DNA of 64,000 bases from Legionella wadsworthii DSM 21896 = ATCC 33877 (GTDB lineage Bacteria > Pseudomonadota > Gammaproteobacteria > Legionellales > Legionellaceae), in contig NZ_JNIA01000022.1 in the NCBI RefSeq assembly GCF_000701265.1, positions 248,001 through 312,000 of the forward strand. The letters run 5' to 3'. The translations under genes and the position numbers were made by a program. Each line of letters starts with the position of its first letter. Within the stretch, counting starts at the first letter, position 1. Shown here piece after piece: positions 45,926-53,329 of the stretch. Under the pieces are notes generated by a model. The model was given only the letters and a program-made list of their open reading frames with translations. It was not told the DNA's origin and searched no databases.

Positions 45926-47290
45926 TTACATAGAACTCATGCTAATTGATTTTTCTGAAGTATCAGGAATGACACTTTTCAATGTATTAGCAAATTTACT
46001 ATTGGGTTTAGAATCCACATACCCTTTAGCAAGGTTAATCAAGTCTGGGTTGTCTGGATCATTTTTTATTGCTTTTTCAAGTTGTTGAATTTTCTTACCT
46101 CTCATATCATCAGTAAACCCTTTATATCGATCTTTGACAGCATCTTTTGTATTTTGATCGACATTCTCAAAGCCGCCTTTACGATTTGCTTCTTGACACA
46201 AAAGAACTCCATGAATATTCGCACGTGTATTTGCGATTGTACAATTGTCATATTTTTGCGATTTTTGAGAGATTGTAGCCACGGGATCCTTACCTTTAGT
46301 GACCTGATGAATTTGATCCATCACTTCTGCATGGGAAAGATCTTTATCATGACCATTCAACATTTTATTGAGGAATTGAGGGGTAATATCCTTCTTGTCT
46401 ACTTCATAGATTTGCGTCCCATGATCTGATTTTTTTGCCCCTTCACCACGGTTAGTAAAAACCAGATATGCCTTGTCTGATTTTCCTTCCACCGGAACAA
46501 AGGACAAACCCATAACATGGCCTTCACAACTGGTAGGAACAGTGGTTATTTTACCTTCTTTGATTCGATCGCTTAGCGCTTTGCCTGCCTCTGGACTTCC
46601 TTCAGGAGTACTGAATTGGAAATTTGCCTCTTTTTTCGCGAAAGCAAAAGCATCAGAGATTTCTTTAAAATCCCTTTTCTCGGGTTCTTTATTTGTTTCT
46701 TTACCGTAACTCGTGACTGCATCCGTCATCATATTATAAGTTGGCCCGATGTGGCCCCGTTGCGATTCAGTTCCATCGACAGCGGTCACTTCAATTCCTA
46801 ATACGAGACCAAACTCTTTAACAACATGTAACTTGTCTGATTCTGAGGGCGTATATTTATCAGCGGAAGGAGGCGTGATTGTCTGCTGTTGGAGCGCTTG
46901 TCGTCCACGTTCGCTATGGATGGCCAGATCATATTCTGCCATAGCCTTAGAATCATACTGGGCTCCATAGTTAAGTAATGCATTTGCCAGAGAAAACTCT
47001 TGGCCTTGTAAAGCTTGTACTAAAGCAGTCTGTCCTTTTGAATTTTTTGCAGTATTTAAAGCAGTGGCCAAATCCTGATATCCACAATCTTTAGCCAATT
47101 CATTCAGTTGAGATTCTGTCGCGAATTGATTATTTAAAAGGGATGATGATTGCATTTTTTGAAAAAACGCAAACAGTTCTTGAATAAATCGCTCCTCATC
47201 CATTTTTGCTTTTTGTAATCCCTTGAGCTTGTCTTCAGCTGCTTCTGATTGGCTCTTTATAGTACTTTGTGGGGCTGATAATTCTGGCAT
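45926..47290 (-). CDS. Ankyrin-containing cysteine-protease-like protein, candidate effector
   Basis: The 454-residue protein begins with a coiled-coil-like helix and a single ankyrin-like repeat (SKGQTALVQALQGQEFSLANALLNYGA, near residues 84-110). The C-terminal half shows a His-Asn-Cys series: His258 in CEGHVMGLSF, Asn280 in FTNRGEG, and Cys350 in KYDNCTIANTRANIHG. The order and spacing recall CE-clan and related cysteine proteases or acyltransferases, and similar 'NRGEG' and 'NCxxAN' motifs occur in Legionella and Coxiella effectors as I recall. The C-terminus (DTSEKSISMSSM) is short, polar and Ser-rich, as in Dot/Icm substrates. It has no signal peptide and is transcribed alone. Confidence 0.6.
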   Translation of the reverse strand: MPELSAPQSTIKSQSEAAEDKLKGLQKAKMDEERFIQELFAFFQKMQSSSLLNNQFATESQLNELAKDCGYQDLATALNTAKNSKGQTALVQALQGQEFSLANALLNYGAQYDSKAMAEYDLAIHSERGRQALQQQTITPPSADKYTPSESDKLHVVKEFGLVLGIEVTAVDGTESQRGHIGPTYNMMTDAVTSYGKETNKEPEKRDFKEISDAFAFAKKEANFQFSTPEGSPEAGKALSDRIKEGKITTVPTSCEGHVMGLSFVPVEGKSDKAYLVFTNRGEGAKKSDHGTQIYEVDKKDITPQFLNKMLNGHDKDLSHAEVMDQIHQVTKGKDPVATISQKSQKYDNCTIANTRANIHGVLLCQEANRKGGFENVDQNTKDAVKDRYKGFTDDMRGKKIQQLEKAIKNDPDNPDLINLAKGYVDSKPNSKFANTLKSVIPDTSEKSISMSSM

Positions 47291-47405
47291 AATTTTACTA
47301 ATCTAAGTATGTTCATGTTATGTACAATTATATCATATTAATTGGTACGTCCCTTAAAAATTCGAGCACCAGGAATCGTTGAATTGATACTGATGCTCTT
47401 TGTAT

Positions 47406-50400
47406 TTATTTACCGCCTATGCCTCCAGGCATTTTACCCTTACCTCCAGGTTGCTTTTTACCACCACCTTTATCACTGGGTGGAGGGGTTGCATTACCCG
47501 TAGCGCTCACATCGCCACCGCCACCTAATTTGCCAAGAGCACCTTTAGCCATGCCAACTCCTTTCACTCCATAACCGCCAAGAGTCTTATCGATTTGGCC
47601 TTGTGCTCCCTGGGTTTCTTTTCCTGCCTCTTGGGTTTTCCCTTTGACTTCCTCACCCCATTGGGAGGTTTCTTGACCAATACTTTCAGGCGTTCCACCT
47701 ATCCATCGTAAAACCTTATCCGGCAAATAGGAAATCAGAGTAAATGCTTTTTGAATGATGACCAGATATAAGGTGGTATAAGTTAATATTGAGAAGAAGA
47801 ACGCATAAATACCCGCCCAATCGGTATAACTCACTCCGCCAATACCGGTTCCAGATTGAACTGGATTCGAACCAAAAAGTTGGACAGCACTCGAATTTGC
47901 CTGGTTTGTCTGCATAAATCCTACTGCTTGGTCATATCCGGCATTAAGAATCCACACACCAACATAAGACAAGGCAATGGCAGCAATATAACCAATGATC
48001 ATCATGGCTGGTCTTAAGAAGACATTCACCAAAATCATAATGGCCGCTTCCCCTTTTCCGAATGCTTCATGTCCTTCCGGGTGAGTTACCCCCAAGGCAA
48101 CAATAGGGGCCGCAACCATTGCTTCAATCACTGAGATTAACCAGCCTAAAGATCCAAACAAGAAGATAATATAAGGTAGCAGCGGGATATAATATGCCGT
48201 GGTAAAGCCGACACTAACCATCACACCGACCCAGGCAATGACCAATGGCATACCCAAAGACATCATTGCAAAGATAAAGATTCCAAATACGGGAATGAGT
48301 GCACTGGAAATTGCCATATTTAACAACATCATCCACAAATTACCAGCAAAATTGATGTATTGGTTCCCCATATTGGCCAATGCAACTACTGGATTAACTC
48401 CTTTTGTCGCAAGGGTTGTGACACCGCTTTGGAAAATATTGGCCATTCCTTGTAAAGGCACCATCAGGAATGCCAAGACCACGCTGTTGATGATTTCCCC
48501 GAATATATCCAAAAACAGATTATATATAGTCACCAGGATAATGTTATAAAAGATATTTCCAAGTATTTGTCCTAAGCAAATAGAGAAGAAAGGCTTCACT
48601 GGACCACAAGAAAAAGTTTGGCGTTCTAGTCGATAAAGATCCGTATTGATAGCGAAGTTAATTGATTTCGCAAAGTTGAGCGTCTGCACTCCAGGCTGAC
48701 CAGGAGTTTGTATCATGAGTGCATTATTCAAAAATGCAAACACCGTGGATGATTCGGTACCTCCTTTCGCCTTCATGTCGGAAGAAAGAGCAGGTAATTT
48801 ATCTTTTGATGGATCGGCCGTAATCAAGGATTGGACATTTAAAGCCAATTGTTTTCCTTCATTGGATTCACCTAACCACTCACATAAATTAGCCAAGCTT
48901 TGACCTGAGGGTAAATCCTGGGTGTCACCAGCGGTACAACTCACCGATTTACCATCACTTGACGTGGAGAATGGACTGACCATTATTTTGGGATTAAATT
49001 TACTTCCATCCAATCCTGAATTTCCGTCAACTTGTCCTGCATTAGCAGTAGCATCAGTACCCTGAATTTGTACCAGGTTAAAAAAGTAGGCCCCAGCCAT
49101 GATCCATCCTTGAGATAAAGCCTTATTGATGAAAGCTGTAGATTGGTCATTATTCGCTGATTCTCTAATGAGCCGAGCTAAATTCATCGTAGGCATCATA
49201 ATGCCATTATAACTATTAATGGCATTGATTAATTCTGTACCATTAAATAAGGAACCACCTACTGCAGATCCGGTAACAGGCCCCCAGCTTACGCATTTAT
49301 CCGCCTCTTCTGTATCGGCGCTATAAGAGGTACATGCCGTTCCGTTCACTTTATAAGGAACGCCAAATTGTACATTTGCATTACTGGAAAAAGGGGTGGT
49401 TGTGGAATTGGTTGCAGTAGACAATTGAGGGTCGTTACTGACTATGGAGCGAGCCACACCAGACAAATCCAGATACATCTGTTGTACTGCCAACGCACGA
49501 GACATCTGCGTAGCCGCTGCTTCAGAAGGAGTTAGAGTATTATTGCCCACTTTTACAGGATTTCCTGCCGTAAAATAATTGACTGACTCCTTATCAACAG
49601 TACTACCACCAGTAGCAGCTGTTTTATCAACACCCGTACTTGCAGTACCGGTTAATAAGTTGTTAAAAACTGGGTTAATATTTTCAATGTTATTCCATGT
49701 AAGTGAACCACAAACACCATTTAAAAAAGCATAAGGTGAGTTCGTATCAAGATTAGGCATGGGCACAGTCCAAGAGCCATTCGTTGGTGCCGCATTTTGG
49801 ACCGTAACGGCATTCACTGAACTGATAAAGTCAGGAACTGTAGTGGAGCAAAATTTCTTCATCTCACTGCCATCAGCTGCCGTATAACAACTTCCTGTTT
49901 TTTTAGATTGGGCATCAAGTAGTTGCTGTCTTCTATTTTCCAATTGAGTTTGTAGGCCCAACATACACACTTGGCCTGCAAGGATAGTTGATGCACCTTT
50001 GGCAATACCAGCAACCCCCCCTCCCGCTTTTGTCGGATCAGCTTGCGCAAGCAATGAAGCGGTCGGATTGATTTGTTGCGCCTGAATAATTACTCCACCA
50101 CGATTAAGATAACTTAATGCCGCCTCCCATACTTTATCTGCTGCCCCGACCCCTTGCACAACAACCCACATCACAAAAATTTGCATCAAGCAGTAACCAG
50201 AGGCTTTGGGGATCAATAAAGCCAAACCTACGGTGGAACGAATGGGTATCCATATAGAGGACCATTTTTGACCGAGCATCTGGCCTTCATGGGCAGTATT
50301 CATTGTAGATACCAGGAGGGTATACATAATGATGATACCCCCTAACGCCAAAACTGCAGCATTAAATACGGCAAACATACTTCCCATGATTTGGCTGCCG

Positions 50401-50555
50401 GTACCACTTAAAACACCGTCAACGACACCAAATAAATTACCAAGGAATACAACAGAATAATCACCAGCGGGAGGAGCAAAGCTTAAGGAGGAGCTGTCAG
50501 CGAAAATTAAACCAGGAAACAAAAGGAGAAACAGAGTTACAACCAACTTATTCAT
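47406..50555 (-). CDS. dotA: Dot/Icm inner-membrane protein DotA
   Basis: DotA is a polytopic inner-membrane protein of the Dot/Icm system, related to TraY of IncI plasmids. The 1049-residue product starts with a signal-like segment (LVVTLFLLLFPGLIFADSS). Several membrane segments flank a long non-membrane domain between about residues 170 and 620, and the C-terminal 70 residues are Gly/Lys/Pro-rich. The ATG at 50555 has GGGAGG 6 bases upstream and overlaps the icmV stop as ATGA; the in-frame start at 50588 lies inside icmV and is rejected. DotA here has normal length. Confidence 0.96.
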   Translation of the reverse strand: MNKLVVTLFLLLFPGLIFADSSSLSFAPPAGDYSVVFLGNLFGVVDGVLSGTGSQIMGSMFAVFNAAVLALGGIIIMYTLLVSTMNTAHEGQMLGQKWSSIWIPIRSTVGLALLIPKASGYCLMQIFVMWVVVQGVGAADKVWEAALSYLNRGGVIIQAQQINPTASLLAQADPTKAGGGVAGIAKGASTILAGQVCMLGLQTQLENRRQQLLDAQSKKTGSCYTAADGSEMKKFCSTTVPDFISSVNAVTVQNAAPTNGSWTVPMPNLDTNSPYAFLNGVCGSLTWNNIENINPVFNNLLTGTASTGVDKTAATGGSTVDKESVNYFTAGNPVKVGNNTLTPSEAAATQMSRALAVQQMYLDLSGVARSIVSNDPQLSTATNSTTTPFSSNANVQFGVPYKVNGTACTSYSADTEEADKCVSWGPVTGSAVGGSLFNGTELINAINSYNGIMMPTMNLARLIRESANNDQSTAFINKALSQGWIMAGAYFFNLVQIQGTDATANAGQVDGNSGLDGSKFNPKIMVSPFSTSSDGKSVSCTAGDTQDLPSGQSLANLCEWLGESNEGKQLALNVQSLITADPSKDKLPALSSDMKAKGGTESSTVFAFLNNALMIQTPGQPGVQTLNFAKSINFAINTDLYRLERQTFSCGPVKPFFSICLGQILGNIFYNIILVTIYNLFLDIFGEIINSVVLAFLMVPLQGMANIFQSGVTTLATKGVNPVVALANMGNQYINFAGNLWMMLLNMAISSALIPVFGIFIFAMMSLGMPLVIAWVGVMVSVGFTTAYYIPLLPYIIFLFGSLGWLISVIEAMVAAPIVALGVTHPEGHEAFGKGEAAIMILVNVFLRPAMMIIGYIAAIALSYVGVWILNAGYDQAVGFMQTNQANSSAVQLFGSNPVQSGTGIGGVSYTDWAGIYAFFFSILTYTTLYLVIIQKAFTLISYLPDKVLRWIGGTPESIGQETSQWGEEVKGKTQEAGKETQGAQGQIDKTLGGYGVKGVGMAKGALGKLGGGGDVSATGNATPPPSDKGGGKKQPGGKGKMPGGIGGK

Positions 50556-51013
50556 TTCTTTCCTCCCAACAACCCTTGCCGATACCATTCATTAAAGGTA
50601 CATCCCAGTCTGCGATTTTTTATCTGGTAGTACCAAAAGTGATAACGGAAGGCTAAAACCAAGGCAATAAAAGTGACAACCAGGCTTACAAGAAAAGCCC
50701 TTATAGAACCATAAAACAGCTGATATACAGCATATGCAAAAATCAAAAGAGCAGCTAACACCATAATAATACTCAATCGAAATAAAGCCTTTTGCTTGGC
50801 GATAATATTTTCATCACTCAGATGCAATAGCTCTGCTGCTTCGCTAAATGATTCGGTAGGTGTCTCACCCTCAACTTTTTCTTGGGGTAAAAATAAACGT
50901 TTAAAACCATTTACTAAGTATAAAGTAAATGCCCTCATTCGTTCCCAATCAAACCACCTACGAACATTAATGATCCTCGTGATTAGATTAACTATTCGCG
51001 ACCGCTTTTTCAT
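50552..51013 (-). CDS. icmV: Dot/Icm protein IcmV
   Basis: IcmV is a small inner-membrane component of Dot/Icm. The 153-residue product has two hydrophobic segments (LSIIMVLAALLIFAYAVYQLF and AFLVSLVVTFIALVLAFRYHFWYY) and a basic N-terminus, as in L. pneumophila. It is transcribed with dotA (4-base overlap). The gene start faces icmW across 97 bases, so the two operons share one regulatory region. Confidence 0.93.
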   Translation of the reverse strand: MKKRSRIVNLITRIINVRRWFDWERMRAFTLYLVNGFKRLFLPQEKVEGETPTESFSEAAELLHLSDENIIAKQKALFRLSIIMVLAALLIFAYAVYQLFYGSIRAFLVSLVVTFIALVLAFRYHFWYYQIKNRRLGCTFNEWYRQGLLGGKK

Positions 51014-51092
51014 ATATTTTTTACTTCTTTCTTTTATCTTTCATAATATACTATAGTAGTAAGTAATGATTTCGTCCATCCGCTTAAATACA

Positions 51093-51108
51093 GTAAAGAA
51101 AGAGTAAA
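51093..51108. promoter_or_regulatory. GTAAA direct repeat between icmV and icmW
   Basis: GTAAA occurs at 51093-51097 and 51104-51108, separated by six bases, so the copies are 11 bases apart (one helical turn). CpxR sites are tandem GTAAA boxes (N5 in enterics). From memory, L. pneumophila CpxR regulates icmV-dotA and icmW-icmX. The copy here ends three bases before the icmW ATG and overlaps its ribosome binding site, so it would more plausibly act on icmV; assignment is weak. Confidence 0.25.
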
Positions 51109-51110
51109 AT

Positions 51111-51566
51111 ATGCCTGATCTAAGTCATGAAGCGTCCGCCCAATATTGGTTTGAATATATTGATCCTATGATATACAGAGTCATCACATTTATGGAGAGT
51201 GTGGAAGACTGGACTTTGGATGGTAATCCAGAGTTTGAAAAGGCTATGGCGCAGTTAGGCAGAGAACTCGATGACATAGAAAAAATAGATATGAGTCTAT
51301 TAGCTGAAGAAGAAAAATTTATCCGGATCGTAGGAAACATTAAATCGGGTCGAGGATTACGACTGCTGCAAGCGATTGATACCGTTCATCCCGGCAGTGC
51401 TTCTCGTGTTTTAATTCATGCGGAGGAAACCAGTACAGGGAGTCATGATCCTGCCGGAGTATTTCTAAAAAGGAATATTGTATTTGAACGTTTAAGATTG
51501 TTGTCGAGAGTTTTTTGTCAGTATCGTCTAAAACTTGTATTACGAGCACTTGAAGGGGAAGAATAA
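51111..51566 (+). CDS. icmW: Dot/Icm adaptor IcmW
   Basis: IcmW is a cytoplasmic chaperone-like adaptor that pairs with IcmS to present substrates to DotL. The 151-residue acidic product begins PDLSHEASAQYWFEYIDPMIYRVITFMESVEDWTLDGNPEFEKAM, characteristic of IcmW, and has the same length as in L. pneumophila. icmX starts at the base after the icmW stop. LvgA, its partner in the coupling complex, is probably encoded at 20.6-21.2 kb. Confidence 0.96.
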   Translation: MPDLSHEASAQYWFEYIDPMIYRVITFMESVEDWTLDGNPEFEKAMAQLGRELDDIEKIDMSLLAEEEKFIRIVGNIKSGRGLRLLQAIDTVHPGSASRVLIHAEETSTGSHDPAGVFLKRNIVFERLRLLSRVFCQYRLKLVLRALEGEE

Positions 51567-53012
51567 ATGAAATTATTGTCCAAAAGAGTATTGGTAAATC
51601 TGCTATGTTTTACCGCTTTTCCTGCCGCAGCAGATAATTCACAATCTCTGTATAATAATAGTAGTTACCAAACGTCTACTAACACACAAAAAATGGTACA
51701 GTATCTACAAAATCTAGGCAGTTATTTAGGCTTTGATGTCACGACAATCCCCACCCAGAATAATGCAGATTACTCAATCAGCTATAAACTCATCAACCTA
51801 ACCACGAACCAACTGGCGCAGACCTATCAGTTTTATACTCTTTTAGGTTCCATTCCCGTGAATACTTTTGCAGGTTCGACAAATGAAAGCAATACAGGCA
51901 ACTCCGGAAACCCTTTTTCTCAGTTTCTTCCTAATGAAATAACCGGGGCTTCCGCTTTGAATGCTTTAGCGAATAATGTGTTTCAAAATTATAATAACGC
52001 GTCCACTGGAACTTCAGAGCAAGTGGGTGTGAGTAATTTAATAGATCAACAAACATACCAACAAGATCCAGTAAGCCAGGCAGTATTAAATATCCTGGGT
52101 ACCCCAGACTACACTTATTGTATGGATGATAAATCCAAAGGTTTCGTTGAGGGGTGCAGCATACTTTATGAAACATTAGTCCCTTATAAAGTAATAGGTA
52201 CCATTCCTGCTACCGATGCTTTTTTCACCTCGACCTACATACAGCCATTCTTAAATCAGTTAAACAGTAACGCATTAACTGCACCCTTAATGTACTCCAC
52301 ACAAAGTTTAGGAACAGGTAATCAAGGACAAGGAAACAGTAACTATCTTACTGGCGGTGCAAACCAGCCTGGTGGCAATTCTTCAAACAATGGATTGACT
52401 GCACAAAATCAGGAACAACTTGCTGCTAATTTTATTCGTTACGTCACTGGAAGTGTTGTTCCAATCCAATTACCGAAACGTAAGGATTATGATCAGTTGT
52501 ATTTCCAGGCTGCTACATCAAAAGATAAAACACAACAAATGCAAGCAGAACAAGTTCTGGCTAAATATCTCGCCGGTTTAAGAACCTATGCAGCCCAAAG
52601 TTCTGTAGGAATCAGCAACTTATACTACATTATGTCAAAAAGAATGCCTCAAACTCAGCAAGCGCAGCAAAACTCCGGTCCAATGAGCCAGGCTCTTACT
52701 GAATACAATATGGCAACATGGAGATTATATACTCCAGGGGCTAGTAGTACGACCGGAGCTGGAACGTCCAATCCGTTGGGTGGCAATACTGGATCTGGGC
52801 CTCAAAATACCCAATGGATAAATAGCTTAAATAATGCGGCTCCTGCTACAGTAGAAAAAGAAATCGCCATACTGCTGGCAGAAATTAATTATCAGCTTTA
52901 TCTCGATCGCCAAATTCATGAACGCCTGCTCATGACAAACAGCATCTTGTTGTTACAAAGTGTTCGTACTGGCGCACCTTCTACTGATTTTACAATACAG
53001 ACCCCCCAATAA
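51567..53012 (+). CDS. icmX: Dot/Icm periplasmic protein IcmX
   Basis: IcmX is a secreted or periplasmic Dot/Icm component needed for intracellular growth. The 481-residue product has a signal peptide (LLSKRVLVNLLCFTAFPAAADN) and a body rich in Asn, Gln, Ser and Thr with Gly/Asn-rich linkers (near residues 245-275 and 390-415). Conserved-looking parts are YCMDDKSKGFVEGCSILYETLVP and the C-terminal EKEIAILLAEINYQLYLDRQIHERLL. It is directly joined to icmW and ended by a strong hairpin. Confidence 0.94.
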   Translation: MKLLSKRVLVNLLCFTAFPAAADNSQSLYNNSSYQTSTNTQKMVQYLQNLGSYLGFDVTTIPTQNNADYSISYKLINLTTNQLAQTYQFYTLLGSIPVNTFAGSTNESNTGNSGNPFSQFLPNEITGASALNALANNVFQNYNNASTGTSEQVGVSNLIDQQTYQQDPVSQAVLNILGTPDYTYCMDDKSKGFVEGCSILYETLVPYKVIGTIPATDAFFTSTYIQPFLNQLNSNALTAPLMYSTQSLGTGNQGQGNSNYLTGGANQPGGNSSNNGLTAQNQEQLAANFIRYVTGSVVPIQLPKRKDYDQLYFQAATSKDKTQQMQAEQVLAKYLAGLRTYAAQSSVGISNLYYIMSKRMPQTQQAQQNSGPMSQALTEYNMATWRLYTPGASSTTGAGTSNPLGGNTGSGPQNTQWINSLNNAAPATVEKEIAILLAEINYQLYLDRQIHERLLMTNSILLLQSVRTGAPSTDFTIQTPQ

Positions 53013-53024
53013 TCTTACCTGGCT

Positions 53025-53045
53025 GGGGTGAAGAATCTTCACCCC
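53025..53045 (+). terminator. Terminator after icmWX
   Basis: GGGGTGAA (53025-53032) pairs with TTCACCCC (53038-53045) around GAATC, 12 bases after the icmX stop. A T-rich stretch (GATCGTTTCC) follows. The remaining 280 bases to the next gene contain nothing I recognise apart from the expected promoter. Confidence 0.6.
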
Positions 53046-53329
53046 GATCGTTTCCCTGAAAAATAGACCTTTTTATATCCTTTTTCCCGGAACCAAACTC
53101 CAGGAATGTAGGGCAATACCTTATAAAAAAGATGCAAAAAATGATGCATATGGTATGATTTATTACACATATAACCTTCTGTTTTTAAATAAACTTCATT
53201 CTTCATCTATGGTTAATATTTAAACATAAAAAATTAAAGAGGAAGGAAGTCCAAATATTGAACCATCATGTTCTTCTCCCACCAAAGAAGAGATAGAGGC
53301 CCTTAGAATAGTTTAAATTACGAGTTGAT

